A stretch of DNA of 64,000 nt from NCBI GenBank assembly GCA_040219555.1, contig JAVJSF010000015.1, positions 111,723 to 175,722 on the forward strand, read 5' to 3'. The translations under genes were made by a program, and so were the position numbers. Shown here in pieces: positions 25,969-34,665 of the stretch. The notes below the pieces were generated by a model, which saw nothing but the letters and a program-made list of their open reading frames with translations, searched no databases and had not been told where the DNA came from. The DNA is from JAVJSF01 sp040219555. GTDB lineage: Bacteria > Actinomycetota > Thermoleophilia > Miltoncostaeales > Miltoncostaeaceae. Every line of letters starts with the position of its first letter. The stretch's first letter is position 1.

Positions 25969-26371
25969 TCTTGGGCTCTTTGTCCGCTCGGATCCATGGC
26001 GTGCCATCAAGTCGGTCACAGCGGGATCCGACGGTGCAAGGCGTCCCCTTGGTGTTGCCGCGCATCGCGGTCTTGGCTGTCAGGTTGGCTGTCATCGGTG
26101 TCGCGGCGAAGGCGGTACGAGTGCGTGTGACGTGCCCCCACGGCTCCCTAATCGAAACCGCTCGCGCCTATCCCTGAACAGCGCGGTTGCCTGACCAGTC
26201 CTGCGAGTGTTTCGATCGGCCGAATCAACTCTTCCGCGGGCCTGGGACGCGCCCGCGGCGGCGCATTCCCCAGCGACGCATGCGAAAACACGCTTCGCGC
26301 GCATCCCGAATGCCTCTTCGAGATACCTCCACTAGGCTTCATCCACCCCTCGACCGGAGCAACCCCGCCCA
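25969..26371. other. 403-nt left end of the element, no gene
   Basis: No open frame I would accept. It holds the paired 9-bp repeats described below, a small palindrome ATGG-CGTG-CCAT at 25995-26006, and GGATCC-containing inverted repeats just before it. The res gene ends at 26372. Confidence 0.7.
26074..26094 (+). repeat. Left arm-type sites: TGGCTGTCA twice
   Basis: Two exact copies of TGGCTGTCA begin at 26074 and 26086, a 12-bp period. The same pair with the same spacing and orientation is at the right end (36991, 37003). Such paired short repeats flanking the core are where tyrosine integrases bind with their N-terminal domain. Confidence 0.7.
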
Positions 26372-28948
26372 TCAGCCTTGAATGCGCCGGTGCCCTTCGT
26401 TCTGGAACAGGTCCTCGAGGGATACGTCAGTGTTCTCGAGGCCTTCGCGAACTGACTGTTTCGCCAGGTCCAGACCCCAGTCGGTCTCGCCGATCCGAAT
26501 CACAGCGATCGCCCGCCGGATCAGGTCGGGGTGATCAGCCGCGTACTGGGCCAGTCCTAGCCACTTGTCACGGGAGTCGCCGTGGTCGAGGTGGGGGTCG
26601 ATGATGTCGACCACCAACTCGCCGTCGATCTCTCGGACGAAGATGAAGTCCGGATGTAGGAGCTTCAGCTGTCGCTTCTTCCCCGTGCCCTGGTAGTACG
26701 GCACTGACAGTGCCGCCTTCCCGGAGTTCGGGTTCCGATACCACCCGACCACGCCTCGATCGTCGGCCAGCTCGAGCGTAAGCGCAGCGTCCTCCCAACT
26801 GTTGCCGCTCCCGGCGTAGAACCAATCGCGATTCTCCTCGAACGCCCAAACGTGCTTTACGAAGCGCGGGTAGTTGGTGATCTCGACCTCGGTCCCGTTC
26901 TTCCGGGCCTTCTGCGTCGCCACACGTCCGGGATTCGTGAGCACCAGCTCCCCGTCGACCGGCTTCGTGGCCGGGTACCAGATCGCCTTGAACTGCTCGG
27001 ACAGGCCGGCGTTCTCGACGCGGTCCTCGTAGTCCTTCTGCATCTCCTCGATCTGGCCGACCGCGAGGTCATTTAGCAGCTTCTTGATGTCGGCGATCTC
27101 CGCTACTGCCGCGACGCGCGTCTTCGCCTTTCTGCCGGGCACGCCGTCCGCGATGAGCGCGTCGTAGTACCAGGAGCCGGTGCCGCCGGGGAGGCGGCGC
27201 TTCGCGTTCTCGAAGTACCCGTCTAGGTCCCGGAGGTGAACCGCCTTGCTCCTGCCTTCCCCCTCCTCGGCGTCGTCCCCGCCCGCGCCGGCGTACTGGA
27301 AGTCGCGCCGGTGTGTGTCGATCTCCAGGAGGTCCTTCGCACGCCGGTCGACCTGCTTCTTGTTCGCACCGTCGACGCGTCGCATTTCCCCGACGAGCAC
27401 GCCCCGCAGCACGTCCTCGGGAGTGTCCGCGTCCTCGGCGACGCTGACGATCTTCCTGTCGACCAAGCGCTCCGCCAAGTCGGAGGCACGCTCGACGTCG
27501 TCCGGGTAGTCCTGCTTCGGTTTGGTGTACCTCGGAAGCCCATTGATCTTGTTGAAGACCTCGTCGGAAACGTTCGGGTTCTTTTCGGTCGGCTCGCTGG
27601 ACAGCTCGATGGCCGAAGCGCCCTCGGTGTCCTTGGCGATCTCGTCGACGACCTTCTTAACCTCCACCTGCGAGTAGTACGGCAGGTAGAGCATCACGCT
27701 TTCCAAACGAGGGTCCGGCGCATGCGTCGCACCCGGCGTGCGGATCATTCGTCCGACCAGCTGCGCGATCGTGGTCGCGTCCTTCGCCGGACGCAGCGAC
27801 ACCATCACCTCGGCGCGCGGGCAGTCCCAGCCGGTGGTCAGCGCCTCCTTGAAGAAGACCACTCGGATCCAAGTGTCCGCCTCGATCTGCTCAGCTGCGA
27901 CCTTCTTGAGCATCCTGCCACCGGTCTCAATGTTCCCGTCGTCGCCGAAGGCGTGGGCGAAAGCGTTCTCCGGTAACGCGGCACCAGTCAGCTCGCTCCA
28001 CTTGTCCGAGATGGTCTTCATCCGCTCGCCCAGCTCGGCCTTTGAGATCGAGTTCTCGACCTGGACGACGAGCGCCGGCTGGACGTCTTGGAAACCCCCG
28101 TCCCTGGCTTCCTGCCACCACCCCTGGGAGCGGTGCAAATCCTCAGTGGCCGACTCCAAGAGCGTGTGGTGGGCCTTCTGATTCTCCTCGGCAAACTCGA
28201 CGCGGACTCGCGGCTTCAATAGGCCCTCGTCTTGGACCTCCCGGACATCGACCTTCTCCTCGGGAGTACGACGGTCGGTCGCCACCATCGCGTCCTTGAA
28301 GTTCTTCGGCGTTGCTGTCATCACGAGCGCCACCGGCGCAGCCGGATGCATCGCGCCGTCGTAGAGGTTCGTCCCGCCCTCCAGACAGGTCTTGATGATC
28401 GTTTCCCGGTCGCCGCTCGATTTCTCCTTACCTATGCCCTTGTGTGCCTCGTCGATCACGAGCAGGAAGTCCTCGCCGTGGTCGCGCACCGCCTTCGCGA
28501 TGGCGTGCCAGAGCGCGTTCTTCTTGCCCTTCGACTCGTTTGGCCACCACGACGATGCAGACGATGTCAACTGCTGGATGTGGGCGAATGTGACCGTCCC
28601 GGACGCGAGGACCTCCTCGTCATACGTCTCGTCGATCACTACCAGGTTCTTGCCATATGAGAGGTGGTCGCCGTAGCGGTCCATCTTGTCCGCCGACTGT
28701 CGGTTCAGCGCCGGGCTGTCGGTGACCCACAAGACTCGCAGCGTGGGCCGCTCCTGGGCCTGATCACTGCCGTCGAGGAGCCCCTCGATCACTTGGGTGG
28801 CCATCACGGTCTTCCCGGAGCCGGTTGGAGCGTCGAGGATGACGACCGAGTGGTCGGCGTCGTCGTCCCAGATGTCGTACGCGTCGTCGAGCGACTTCAG
28901 AATCCGGCGGACCGCCTTCTTCTGGAAGTTCTTCAGCGGGACCTTCAC
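26372..28948 (-). CDS. res: Type III-like restriction enzyme, Res (helicase) subunit
   Basis: 858 residues from a GTG that overlaps the mod stop by 4 nt. Superfamily 2 helicase core: motif I APTGSGKT (residues 40-47), DEAH at 166-169, ALVMTATP, and later TTGWDCPRAEVMVSLR and LVGRMIRTPG. The C-terminal part contains HPDFIFVREIDGELVVDIID, where type III nucleases have a PD-(D/E)xK centre; here the E-x-K part is replaced by D-I-I-D-P-H, so cleavage may use a different centre or be weak. With Mod it should restrict unmethylated foreign DNA. Encoded in the element, so it is a likely defence cargo. Confidence 0.87.
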   Translation of the reverse strand: MKVPLKNFQKKAVRRILKSLDDAYDIWDDDADHSVVILDAPTGSGKTVMATQVIEGLLDGSDQAQERPTLRVLWVTDSPALNRQSADKMDRYGDHLSYGKNLVVIDETYDEEVLASGTVTFAHIQQLTSSASSWWPNESKGKKNALWHAIAKAVRDHGEDFLLVIDEAHKGIGKEKSSGDRETIIKTCLEGGTNLYDGAMHPAAPVALVMTATPKNFKDAMVATDRRTPEEKVDVREVQDEGLLKPRVRVEFAEENQKAHHTLLESATEDLHRSQGWWQEARDGGFQDVQPALVVQVENSISKAELGERMKTISDKWSELTGAALPENAFAHAFGDDGNIETGGRMLKKVAAEQIEADTWIRVVFFKEALTTGWDCPRAEVMVSLRPAKDATTIAQLVGRMIRTPGATHAPDPRLESVMLYLPYYSQVEVKKVVDEIAKDTEGASAIELSSEPTEKNPNVSDEVFNKINGLPRYTKPKQDYPDDVERASDLAERLVDRKIVSVAEDADTPEDVLRGVLVGEMRRVDGANKKQVDRRAKDLLEIDTHRRDFQYAGAGGDDAEEGEGRSKAVHLRDLDGYFENAKRRLPGGTGSWYYDALIADGVPGRKAKTRVAAVAEIADIKKLLNDLAVGQIEEMQKDYEDRVENAGLSEQFKAIWYPATKPVDGELVLTNPGRVATQKARKNGTEVEITNYPRFVKHVWAFEENRDWFYAGSGNSWEDAALTLELADDRGVVGWYRNPNSGKAALSVPYYQGTGKKRQLKLLHPDFIFVREIDGELVVDIIDPHLDHGDSRDKWLGLAQYAADHPDLIRRAIAVIRIGETDWGLDLAKQSVREGLENTDVSLEDLFQNEGHRRIQG

Positions 28949-31221
28949 AGCTCTTCCTTCAGGTCGACCACGTTTGTGCGGAAGTTCTTCAGGTAGCTCC
29001 GATAGAGCCGCGTAGTGTGGACCGGGTCCGCCCCGAGCTCTTCCAGACTCCGGTGGTACTCGTCGGTCGAGTCGGCCACGATGAACACGCGCCGTGGCGG
29101 ATCGCCCGCCTCGGTACGAGACCTCAAAGCCTCGGCAAACGCGGCTCGGCCCTTGTTGCGGAACAGGACGCCGTACGTCGCCCCGTCCGGGAGCGCCCAC
29201 CCGCTTCGTGGCTCTTTCTCGATCACAGGTCCTTCAGCGCCGCCGATCAGCCAGAGCAGGTGTGCGATTTGCTCGAACGTTTGCTTCGCCTCGACAACTT
29301 CTGGGTCCAGGTAGGTGAGGTTGAAGAACCGTGCATTTTCTTCGAATCCGTCCTTGATCGGGAACGGGTCGGGCACATCTGCGCCGCGAATCTCATACTT
29401 GCCCTTGATCTCCACGCCCTCCGGTGTGCGGCCGCTAATGGCGGCCCGTATACGCGGCTTGGTGATGCGCTCGCAGATGCCAAGTTCTTCCCACTCGTCG
29501 TCGCCTGGGTGCAGCCCTTCCGCGATCAGCGCTTCCTGTTCTCGCACAGACACCTCGTTGTTCGTCACGAGGATGGAGCGGCGGCGGCCGTTGTCCTGTC
29601 TGTTCAGCCGCATGACTGCATGCGTGGTCGTGCCTGAGCCGGCAAAGAAGTCGAGGATGAGCGCGTCCCTCTTCGAGCCGACCGCGAAGCGAACCGTGTC
29701 CTCCACGGCGTAAAGCGACTTGCAGTAATCGAAACGCCTGCCGGGGATTATCTTCTCTAGGACGTTGGTTCCGCCGGTCTCGGCGTTGTGGGACTTCTGG
29801 TGCCAGACCCTCTTCGGACGAACAGCGGCTTCGACATCACCGTTCACGTGCCCTTCCACGTGCCCATCATCCGCGTGCCCGGTGACAGTGATGCGCCCAT
29901 CATTGATCTTCTCGATGGTCCCGGTCGTCAGGTACTGCACCGTGCCCCTCTTCTCGGCCGGCTTCCAGTTGCTGACTCGGACATATCCGTTCGCCCAGTT
30001 AGCTCGCAGGACGTCTGGGGTCAGCCCCCAGAGCGTCTCGCGCCCCTTGGAGTCGAGCGGCCATATTGCCACGGCTCCCTTCGGGGGCTTGACCGTGTGA
30101 CGGTCTACGTCGTCATCGAGTGCCTCGCCGACTGACTGTAAGCGGCCGGTCTCCTCGTCTACGAAGATTCCATAGAACTGATTGGGTCGTGCACCACGCT
30201 TGCTGGTCGGTTCGCGCCGGCGCAACCCCAGCCATTCGATCGGCCTGGGCAGTGCTTCCTCTTCATCTCCATCGTCTGCGTCCTCCTCTTCGTCGGAGGC
30301 CGAGTAGTGCGGGAGCATGTTGCTCGCGCCATGCACGATCGCAGCCTCCCCAATGAGCACGTAGAAGATGTGCTCTTCGACCCGCGAGAAGCTGCGCTGG
30401 CGAGCTGCGCCCTTCGCACTAATGACGCTTGTCACCATCGCGATCGGACAGCCTTTGAAGATCTGCTCTAGAAGGAGTCCGAGTCGCAGGAACTCCTTCT
30501 CGTCAATCGTGACGATGAGGATGGAGTCGTCCGGGTTCAGGAGCCGCCGCGCCAGCTTCAGGCGTTTCTCCATGAACGACAGCCACAGGGAGTGCCGGTA
30601 GACGTCGTCCCTGTTGACGTAGTCATTGTTGTACTTCCAGTCTTGCGCACCGGAGTTGTACGGAGGGTCGATGTAGATGCAGTCGACCTGTCCCTCGTAG
30701 CCATAAAGCAAAGTCTCGAGCGCGTGGAAGTTCTCCCCGTTTATGACGGTGTGGAACGGCTTGGTCGGATTGCCGTCCTCGTCGACTGCGCCGCGAACGT
30801 CGCCGGTCTGTTCGAGCCCGGGGAAGATCGGGTCCCCGAACCGCGCGAGGGGAACTAGCTCACTGACGATCTTCGTGGTCTGCTCGCCGACGGCACGAAA
30901 GTGCTCGTTCACTGGCTGGAGGGTTGCCTTCTCGTTGTCGATTGCTACGACGCGGAATGCATTCCTCGGCCCTGGATCCTCGCGCAATGTGGCGTACCGG
31001 TCTTCGCGCACCTGCTGACCATGGAGGACGACGGACTCCGGCTTGTGCTTCTCGAACACCAGGCCGTATTCAGCCCTGCCGCGAAGGCGATCGAACGCCT
31101 TCGCGATGCGTCGCCGGACGCCCTCGTCCTGGATCGCGGCGATGTCCATGTCGATCTCGTTGGTCGACAGCCATTCACCGCTCACTGAGAGGACGTCCGG
31201 GGGTGTCGCGTCATCTGCCAT
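28945..31221 (-). CDS. mod: Type III-like DNA adenine methyltransferase, Mod subunit
   Basis: 758 residues. Methyltransferase motif DPPYNS at 185-190 precedes the AdoMet-binding motif DFFAGSG (524-530), the order of beta-class N6-adenine enzymes. The 330 residues between are large and hold the likely target-recognition domain, including a very acidic stretch (EEEDADDGDEEEA). The start at 31221 (MADDATPPD) is preferred; the open frame upstream to 31749 is a separate broken gene. Its stop overlaps the Res GTG by 4 nt. Target sequence cannot be read from the protein. Confidence 0.9.
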   Translation of the reverse strand: MADDATPPDVLSVSGEWLSTNEIDMDIAAIQDEGVRRRIAKAFDRLRGRAEYGLVFEKHKPESVVLHGQQVREDRYATLREDPGPRNAFRVVAIDNEKATLQPVNEHFRAVGEQTTKIVSELVPLARFGDPIFPGLEQTGDVRGAVDEDGNPTKPFHTVINGENFHALETLLYGYEGQVDCIYIDPPYNSGAQDWKYNNDYVNRDDVYRHSLWLSFMEKRLKLARRLLNPDDSILIVTIDEKEFLRLGLLLEQIFKGCPIAMVTSVISAKGAARQRSFSRVEEHIFYVLIGEAAIVHGASNMLPHYSASDEEEDADDGDEEEALPRPIEWLGLRRREPTSKRGARPNQFYGIFVDEETGRLQSVGEALDDDVDRHTVKPPKGAVAIWPLDSKGRETLWGLTPDVLRANWANGYVRVSNWKPAEKRGTVQYLTTGTIEKINDGRITVTGHADDGHVEGHVNGDVEAAVRPKRVWHQKSHNAETGGTNVLEKIIPGRRFDYCKSLYAVEDTVRFAVGSKRDALILDFFAGSGTTTHAVMRLNRQDNGRRRSILVTNNEVSVREQEALIAEGLHPGDDEWEELGICERITKPRIRAAISGRTPEGVEIKGKYEIRGADVPDPFPIKDGFEENARFFNLTYLDPEVVEAKQTFEQIAHLLWLIGGAEGPVIEKEPRSGWALPDGATYGVLFRNKGRAAFAEALRSRTEAGDPPRRVFIVADSTDEYHRSLEELGADPVHTTRLYRSYLKNFRTNVVDLKEEL

Positions 31222-31334
31222 AGGATCGTCCTCGTAAGTGGTGTCCCGGAGTTTCCCTCTTGCGTTGACCGCTCGGTCGTACGCCCTTCGGATCCCGGCA
31301 GAGCCGCTCAGCGCCCATCCTAGTGGCGGACCAA

Positions 31335-31677
31335 CTATCGAATTGGTGGACGGCCCGGTCTCTCGGCTGCCCACCGCATGCTCGGCGCGGGGTTCCGGGC
31401 GTCGACAATCGGAGCGAAGTCGATGTACCCCGAGCCACCCGGCGGCCTTCGCGGCGTGCCCTTGCAGCCAGCGCCAGTCCTCGTCGATGTTGTCTTGCGG
31501 CCTTGTCGTCGGGCTCCGTCTGGCCAACAGCGCGTAGTGCAAGGCACGCAGGTGGATGGGCCGCTCGCCCACGATGGCCGTTGTCTGTTCGGCGAACCAC
31601 CGGCCGTCGCGATAGCCGGCCTCCGTGTCCAACCGGAGCGGCTCGTGCTGAGTGGAGAGGACCGCGATATCCCCCAT
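31335..31677 (-). pseudogene. Truncated and frameshifted remnant of an element protein
   Basis: A good start (ATG 31677 with AAAGG upstream) opens MGDIAVLSTQHEPLRLD, then IHLRALHYALLARR and DEDWRWLQGHAAKAAGWLG. After that the frame must change by one base in a four-base C run (31428-31431) to continue as YIDFAPIVDARNPAP. Without the shift, translation runs on uselessly toward mod. The intact protein would continue; only about 110 residues remain. I recall similar RxLHYxL/AAKAARWL stretches in large proteins of actinobacterial plasmids and integrated elements, but cannot name a function. Confidence 0.6.
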
Positions 31678-31742
31678 GCTGAGGCCTTTCGCGACCGCGA
31701 CGACCTCCAGTGCACCCCGCAGGGAGACCAGGGCGCATAGGC

Positions 31743-32364
31743 TCACCACCGATCTACGCGTACGTCTAGGGCCGACACGTCCCGCTGCTTGGCGTGCTCG
31801 TTCTCCCGGACGACCGCGCGTAGCTCGGCCCCCAGGGCGCGGCGCAGCGCTTCGCGCGTGGTCGGCGGGATGTCGTTGGCAAGCGCGTCAAGTGCTCGAT
31901 CGAACGCGGCCCCCAGCTGATGGGCCTGCTGTTGGGCGACCCACACGCGGCGCTCCGGCACCCTGGCGTCGAGGGCGAGCTTGGCAAAACTTGACCAGCC
32001 GCTCTCGCTCGTCCTCATACATGCCGAGGGTGCCGGCAGGAAGCTCATCGACCTCGCAGCCGGCGACCAGCGCGCGGAGCACGGCCACGTTGGCTGCCGC
32101 CTCCTGCAGCGCGCTCAGGATCGCCTCATGGGGGTCGACATCAACCACCCCGCCGAGACGCCGCCCCTGCTCCAGCGCCGTCTCACGCGCCACACGCTCG
32201 TTGGCCTTCCGGCGGACTTGAGGAGCCGCCCCGCCGTGCATGCGGCACACGTTGCTGCCGCCTACCGCCCACGAACGGCAACGCTCACCGGTGCGCCGGA
32301 CGGTCGCCGAACAGCGGCGAGGGTCGGATGGGTTCGGAGCGCCACCACGAGTCGGATGGGTCAT
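31743..32364 (-). pseudogene. Frameshifted element protein with CxMHGG motif (small-terminase-like)
   Basis: Two overlapping frames join into one sensible protein of about 205 residues if one base is removed from the four-base A run at 31986-31989 (plus strand). The N-terminal frame reads RCSATVRRTGERCRSWAVGG, then CRMHGGAAPQVRRKA, with Cys and His spaced as in small zinc-binding phage proteins of the kind near small terminases. The C-terminal frame continues KLALDARVPERRVWVAQQQ and is helical. ATG 32364 follows the stop of the HTH gene by one nucleotide. It could be a real disruption or a sequencing indel. Confidence 0.6.
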
Positions 32365-32365
32365 C

Positions 32366-32653
32366 TCACTCGTCGCCTTCACCCGAGGCCCGCAGGTGAC
32401 GATCGATGGACGCCCGCACCATCAGCAGCCTGGAGCCGTCCTTCACGCCCTCCAGGCGGCCCTCGTGGACGAGCCGGTAGACGCGGCGGCGGCTGGTGCG
32501 CAGCAGGTCGGCGGCGTCCTCGGCTGTCACGTACGGCGACTCCGGCGACGGTTCGTTGGGCCCGCGCGCGACGAGCCGCTCGTGCACGATGCCGGCGGCC
32601 ATCTCGGCGACGGCACGGATGAAGTCATCCGCCGGGTTGGCTGCGGCCTTCAT
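32366..32653 (-). CDS. Small HTH (excisionase/MerR-like) DNA-binding protein
   Basis: 95 residues. The C-terminal half has YVTAEDAADLLRTSRRRVYR, then LVHEGRLEGVKDGSRLLMVR, the winged-HTH plan of excisionase (HTH_17) proteins. The N-terminal 35 residues are an amphipathic helix. Start overlaps the RepA-like gene stop by 4 nt. Probably controls excision or element gene expression. Confidence 0.8.
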   Translation of the reverse strand: MKAAANPADDFIRAVAEMAAGIVHERLVARGPNEPSPESPYVTAEDAADLLRTSRRRVYRLVHEGRLEGVKDGSRLLMVRASIDRHLRASGEGDE

Positions 32654-34335
32654 CGCCGCCGGCCGTTCCGGAGCAGGTCGCGCCAGTTCTCCAAGTCAGG
32701 GTGGGTGTACGGCACGCCGGCGCTGGATCCGGCGTGGGGCGGGGGCTCCTCGAACGACCCCGGGAAGGCGTCGAGGACCCTCTGGATGACGTCGTCTTGG
32801 GAGAGGCTCGGGTCGCCTTCGTCGGCAAGGCCGCCATTTCCGTGCGCTGGCGGCCTTGCGCCAGCGTCGTCCCGAGGATCTCCGTTTTCATGCGGGTTTT
32901 CGGAAGACCGCCAAGGCCCCTCGCTTGACGGATCGCCGGGCAGGTTGGCGGCCTTGCCGGGCGGGTCGGCAGGGAGCCCCAACATCCACGTCCCAGCGCC
33001 ACCGTTGCCGTCGCTGATGCGCCTACTCGTGACGCCCAAGTGAGGCTTGGCCCGTTCGACCGTCCGCCACGCGATCTCGGCTTCAGCCGCGGCGCGCTTG
33101 ACCTCACCGGTCGGCCGCCACCCGGCTTTCAGCTCCTCTCGCAAGAAGTCCACGGCCTCATCAAGGGCGGAGCGTGGGCTGTCGTCCCCGTCGAGGCGCA
33201 CAACCGCCCGCGAGTGATCCTCGGTGGCCGACACCAAGGCGAAGCTGACCGCCGGCAGGTAGACGCCCAGGTTTGACTTTTCGACCGCCAGCAGCCGGTC
33301 GCCGGTTTCCCGCGGGTCGGCCCCCGGAGGCGCGCCGACAAGCAGTACCAAGCGCGGAGCGTTCACCCATGCCGCGCCGCCCATCACGCGGTGGCGGCTG
33401 TTGGCGGCGGTCGCCTTGTTCAGGTGGCACAGCACCAGCGCCACGGCACGGTGCCGCTGAGCGATGCGCTGCAGCGGCACCAGGAACGCCCTGATGTCCT
33501 CTTCTCGCTGACTCGAGAGGCCACGGTCGAGGAAACTCGGGCCGGTGTCGACGACGATCAGCCCGACGGCACGCGCGTCGCAGTACTCGGCCAACTGATC
33601 GCCGTCGCGGGGCAGAGTGAGTGACCCTGCGCGGTCGGGGTTCAGGATCTGCACGCGGTCGAGGTCGGCACCCATCAGCCGCATGCGCGGCCGGATGACC
33701 GCCGCCGCGTCCTCCTCGTTGGTGAGAATCACCACATCCCGCGGACAGTCGAGGACGACGCCGAAGGGCCCTTCACCGCGCGTCACGCCGGCGGCGATGT
33801 GCTGCGCGATGGTGCTCTTGCCGGTGCCGCCATCACCGGCCATCACGACGGCGTTGCCGTACGGGAGCCGTCCATCCCACAGCCACTCGATGTCGACCTC
33901 AACAACTCTGGACAATGGAACGAGCAGGCCGCGAGCGCCGTGGGCCTCCTGCTGCCCTCGCTGTTGATCCAGAGGCGAAGGTGCTGCGGGCGCAGCGTCG
34001 AGAAAGTCGCCGTCGCGGAGGCGCTGACCGATCAGGCGAGCATGATCAACCAGGTACTCAGTCGACTCGCCCCCAAGGTTGCGGAAGGCATTCCAGAACC
34101 GCTCTTCGACCCACGCCGGGCCGCCGGCGTGGGCGTCCCTGCACCAGCCGGGTGTCAGCGTGCGGGCGAACCCCACCGCACCACCCGCGGGGAGTGGCAC
34201 GGTCTCCTTCGCGACTTGAGCGATCCGCGACCAAGGAGGCGCGAGGTCCTCGAAGTCGACCAGGTGGAGCTCACCACGCTCGATGGCCGCCACGACGGCG
34301 AGACAGGACGCGCGGCCGAAGTCAGCGTCGCTCAC
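32650..34335 (-). CDS. RepA-like AAA ATPase (DnaB/RecA-fold replication protein)
   Basis: 561 residues. A RecA-like ATPase core: Walker A GDGGTGKS (residues 167-174), ILTNEEDAA, then Walker B LIVVDTGPSFLDRG, and VLCHLNKA. This arrangement is found in RepA/AAA_25 primase-helicase-type proteins of plasmids and mobile elements. The C-terminal 130 residues are a charged, Pro/Gly-rich region of low order and a final short segment. It may replicate or help mobilise the excised circle. Head of the minus-strand element operon after the HTH gene. Confidence 0.78.
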   Translation of the reverse strand: MSDADFGRASCLAVVAAIERGELHLVDFEDLAPPWSRIAQVAKETVPLPAGGAVGFARTLTPGWCRDAHAGGPAWVEERFWNAFRNLGGESTEYLVDHARLIGQRLRDGDFLDAAPAAPSPLDQQRGQQEAHGARGLLVPLSRVVEVDIEWLWDGRLPYGNAVVMAGDGGTGKSTIAQHIAAGVTRGEGPFGVVLDCPRDVVILTNEEDAAAVIRPRMRLMGADLDRVQILNPDRAGSLTLPRDGDQLAEYCDARAVGLIVVDTGPSFLDRGLSSQREEDIRAFLVPLQRIAQRHRAVALVLCHLNKATAANSRHRVMGGAAWVNAPRLVLLVGAPPGADPRETGDRLLAVEKSNLGVYLPAVSFALVSATEDHSRAVVRLDGDDSPRSALDEAVDFLREELKAGWRPTGEVKRAAAEAEIAWRTVERAKPHLGVTSRRISDGNGGAGTWMLGLPADPPGKAANLPGDPSSEGPWRSSENPHENGDPRDDAGARPPAHGNGGLADEGDPSLSQDDVIQRVLDAFPGSFEEPPPHAGSSAGVPYTHPDLENWRDLLRNGRRR

Positions 34336-34360
34336 CGCGACCTCCTCGGACCGCGAGCCA

Positions 34361-34570
34361 TCAAGCCGTCTCGCGGTCCAGCCCGCGGGCCTGCTCGCTA
34401 GAGCGCTTCTGCTCCTCGATCCAATCGATCAGTCCGTCAAGAGGCACCCGCACCGCGCGACCGATGGTCACCGACGGCCACTCGCCCGTGGCGACCATCT
34501 CGTACGCCTTCGAGCGGCCGAGCGATGCCATCTCCGCCGCCTCCCCCACCCTCAGCAAGAGCTTCTCCAT
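34361..34570 (-). CDS. Excisionase-like HTH protein
   Basis: 69 residues, winged-helix HTH: LRVGEAAEMASLGRSKAYEM, then VATGEWPSVTIGRAVRVPLD. This plan is typical of Xis and AlpA-type proteins. ATG 34570 is used because GGAGGGAC lies at the right distance upstream; ATG 34609 would add 13 residues across the likely promoter. Divergent from the gene at 34666, with a palindrome between. Confidence 0.8.
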   Translation of the reverse strand: MEKLLLRVGEAAEMASLGRSKAYEMVATGEWPSVTIGRAVRVPLDGLIDWIEEQKRSSEQARGLDRETA

Positions 34571-34591
34571 CTCGTCCCTCCCTAACCCATG

Positions 34592-34608
34592 TGGACCGTC
34601 ATGGTCCA
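34592..34608. promoter_or_regulatory. Palindrome in the element's divergent promoter region
   Basis: TGGACC-GTCAT-GGTCCA: perfect 6-bp arms around 5 bp, between the excisionase-like gene (minus) and the unknown gene (plus). A -10-like TAAAAT is at 34639-34644 for the plus-strand gene. A likely operator of the element's own regulator. Confidence 0.6.
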
Positions 34609-34665
34609 TACGGTAACGATTAGGTGATATCGTATCGGTAAAATGATCCAGCGAAAGGGGCGGAC

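Noticed and set aside
31222..31749. N-terminal extension of mod to 31749
   Set aside because: These codons match the frameshifted remnant, not a methyltransferase. ATG 31221 gives a normal Mod N-terminus.
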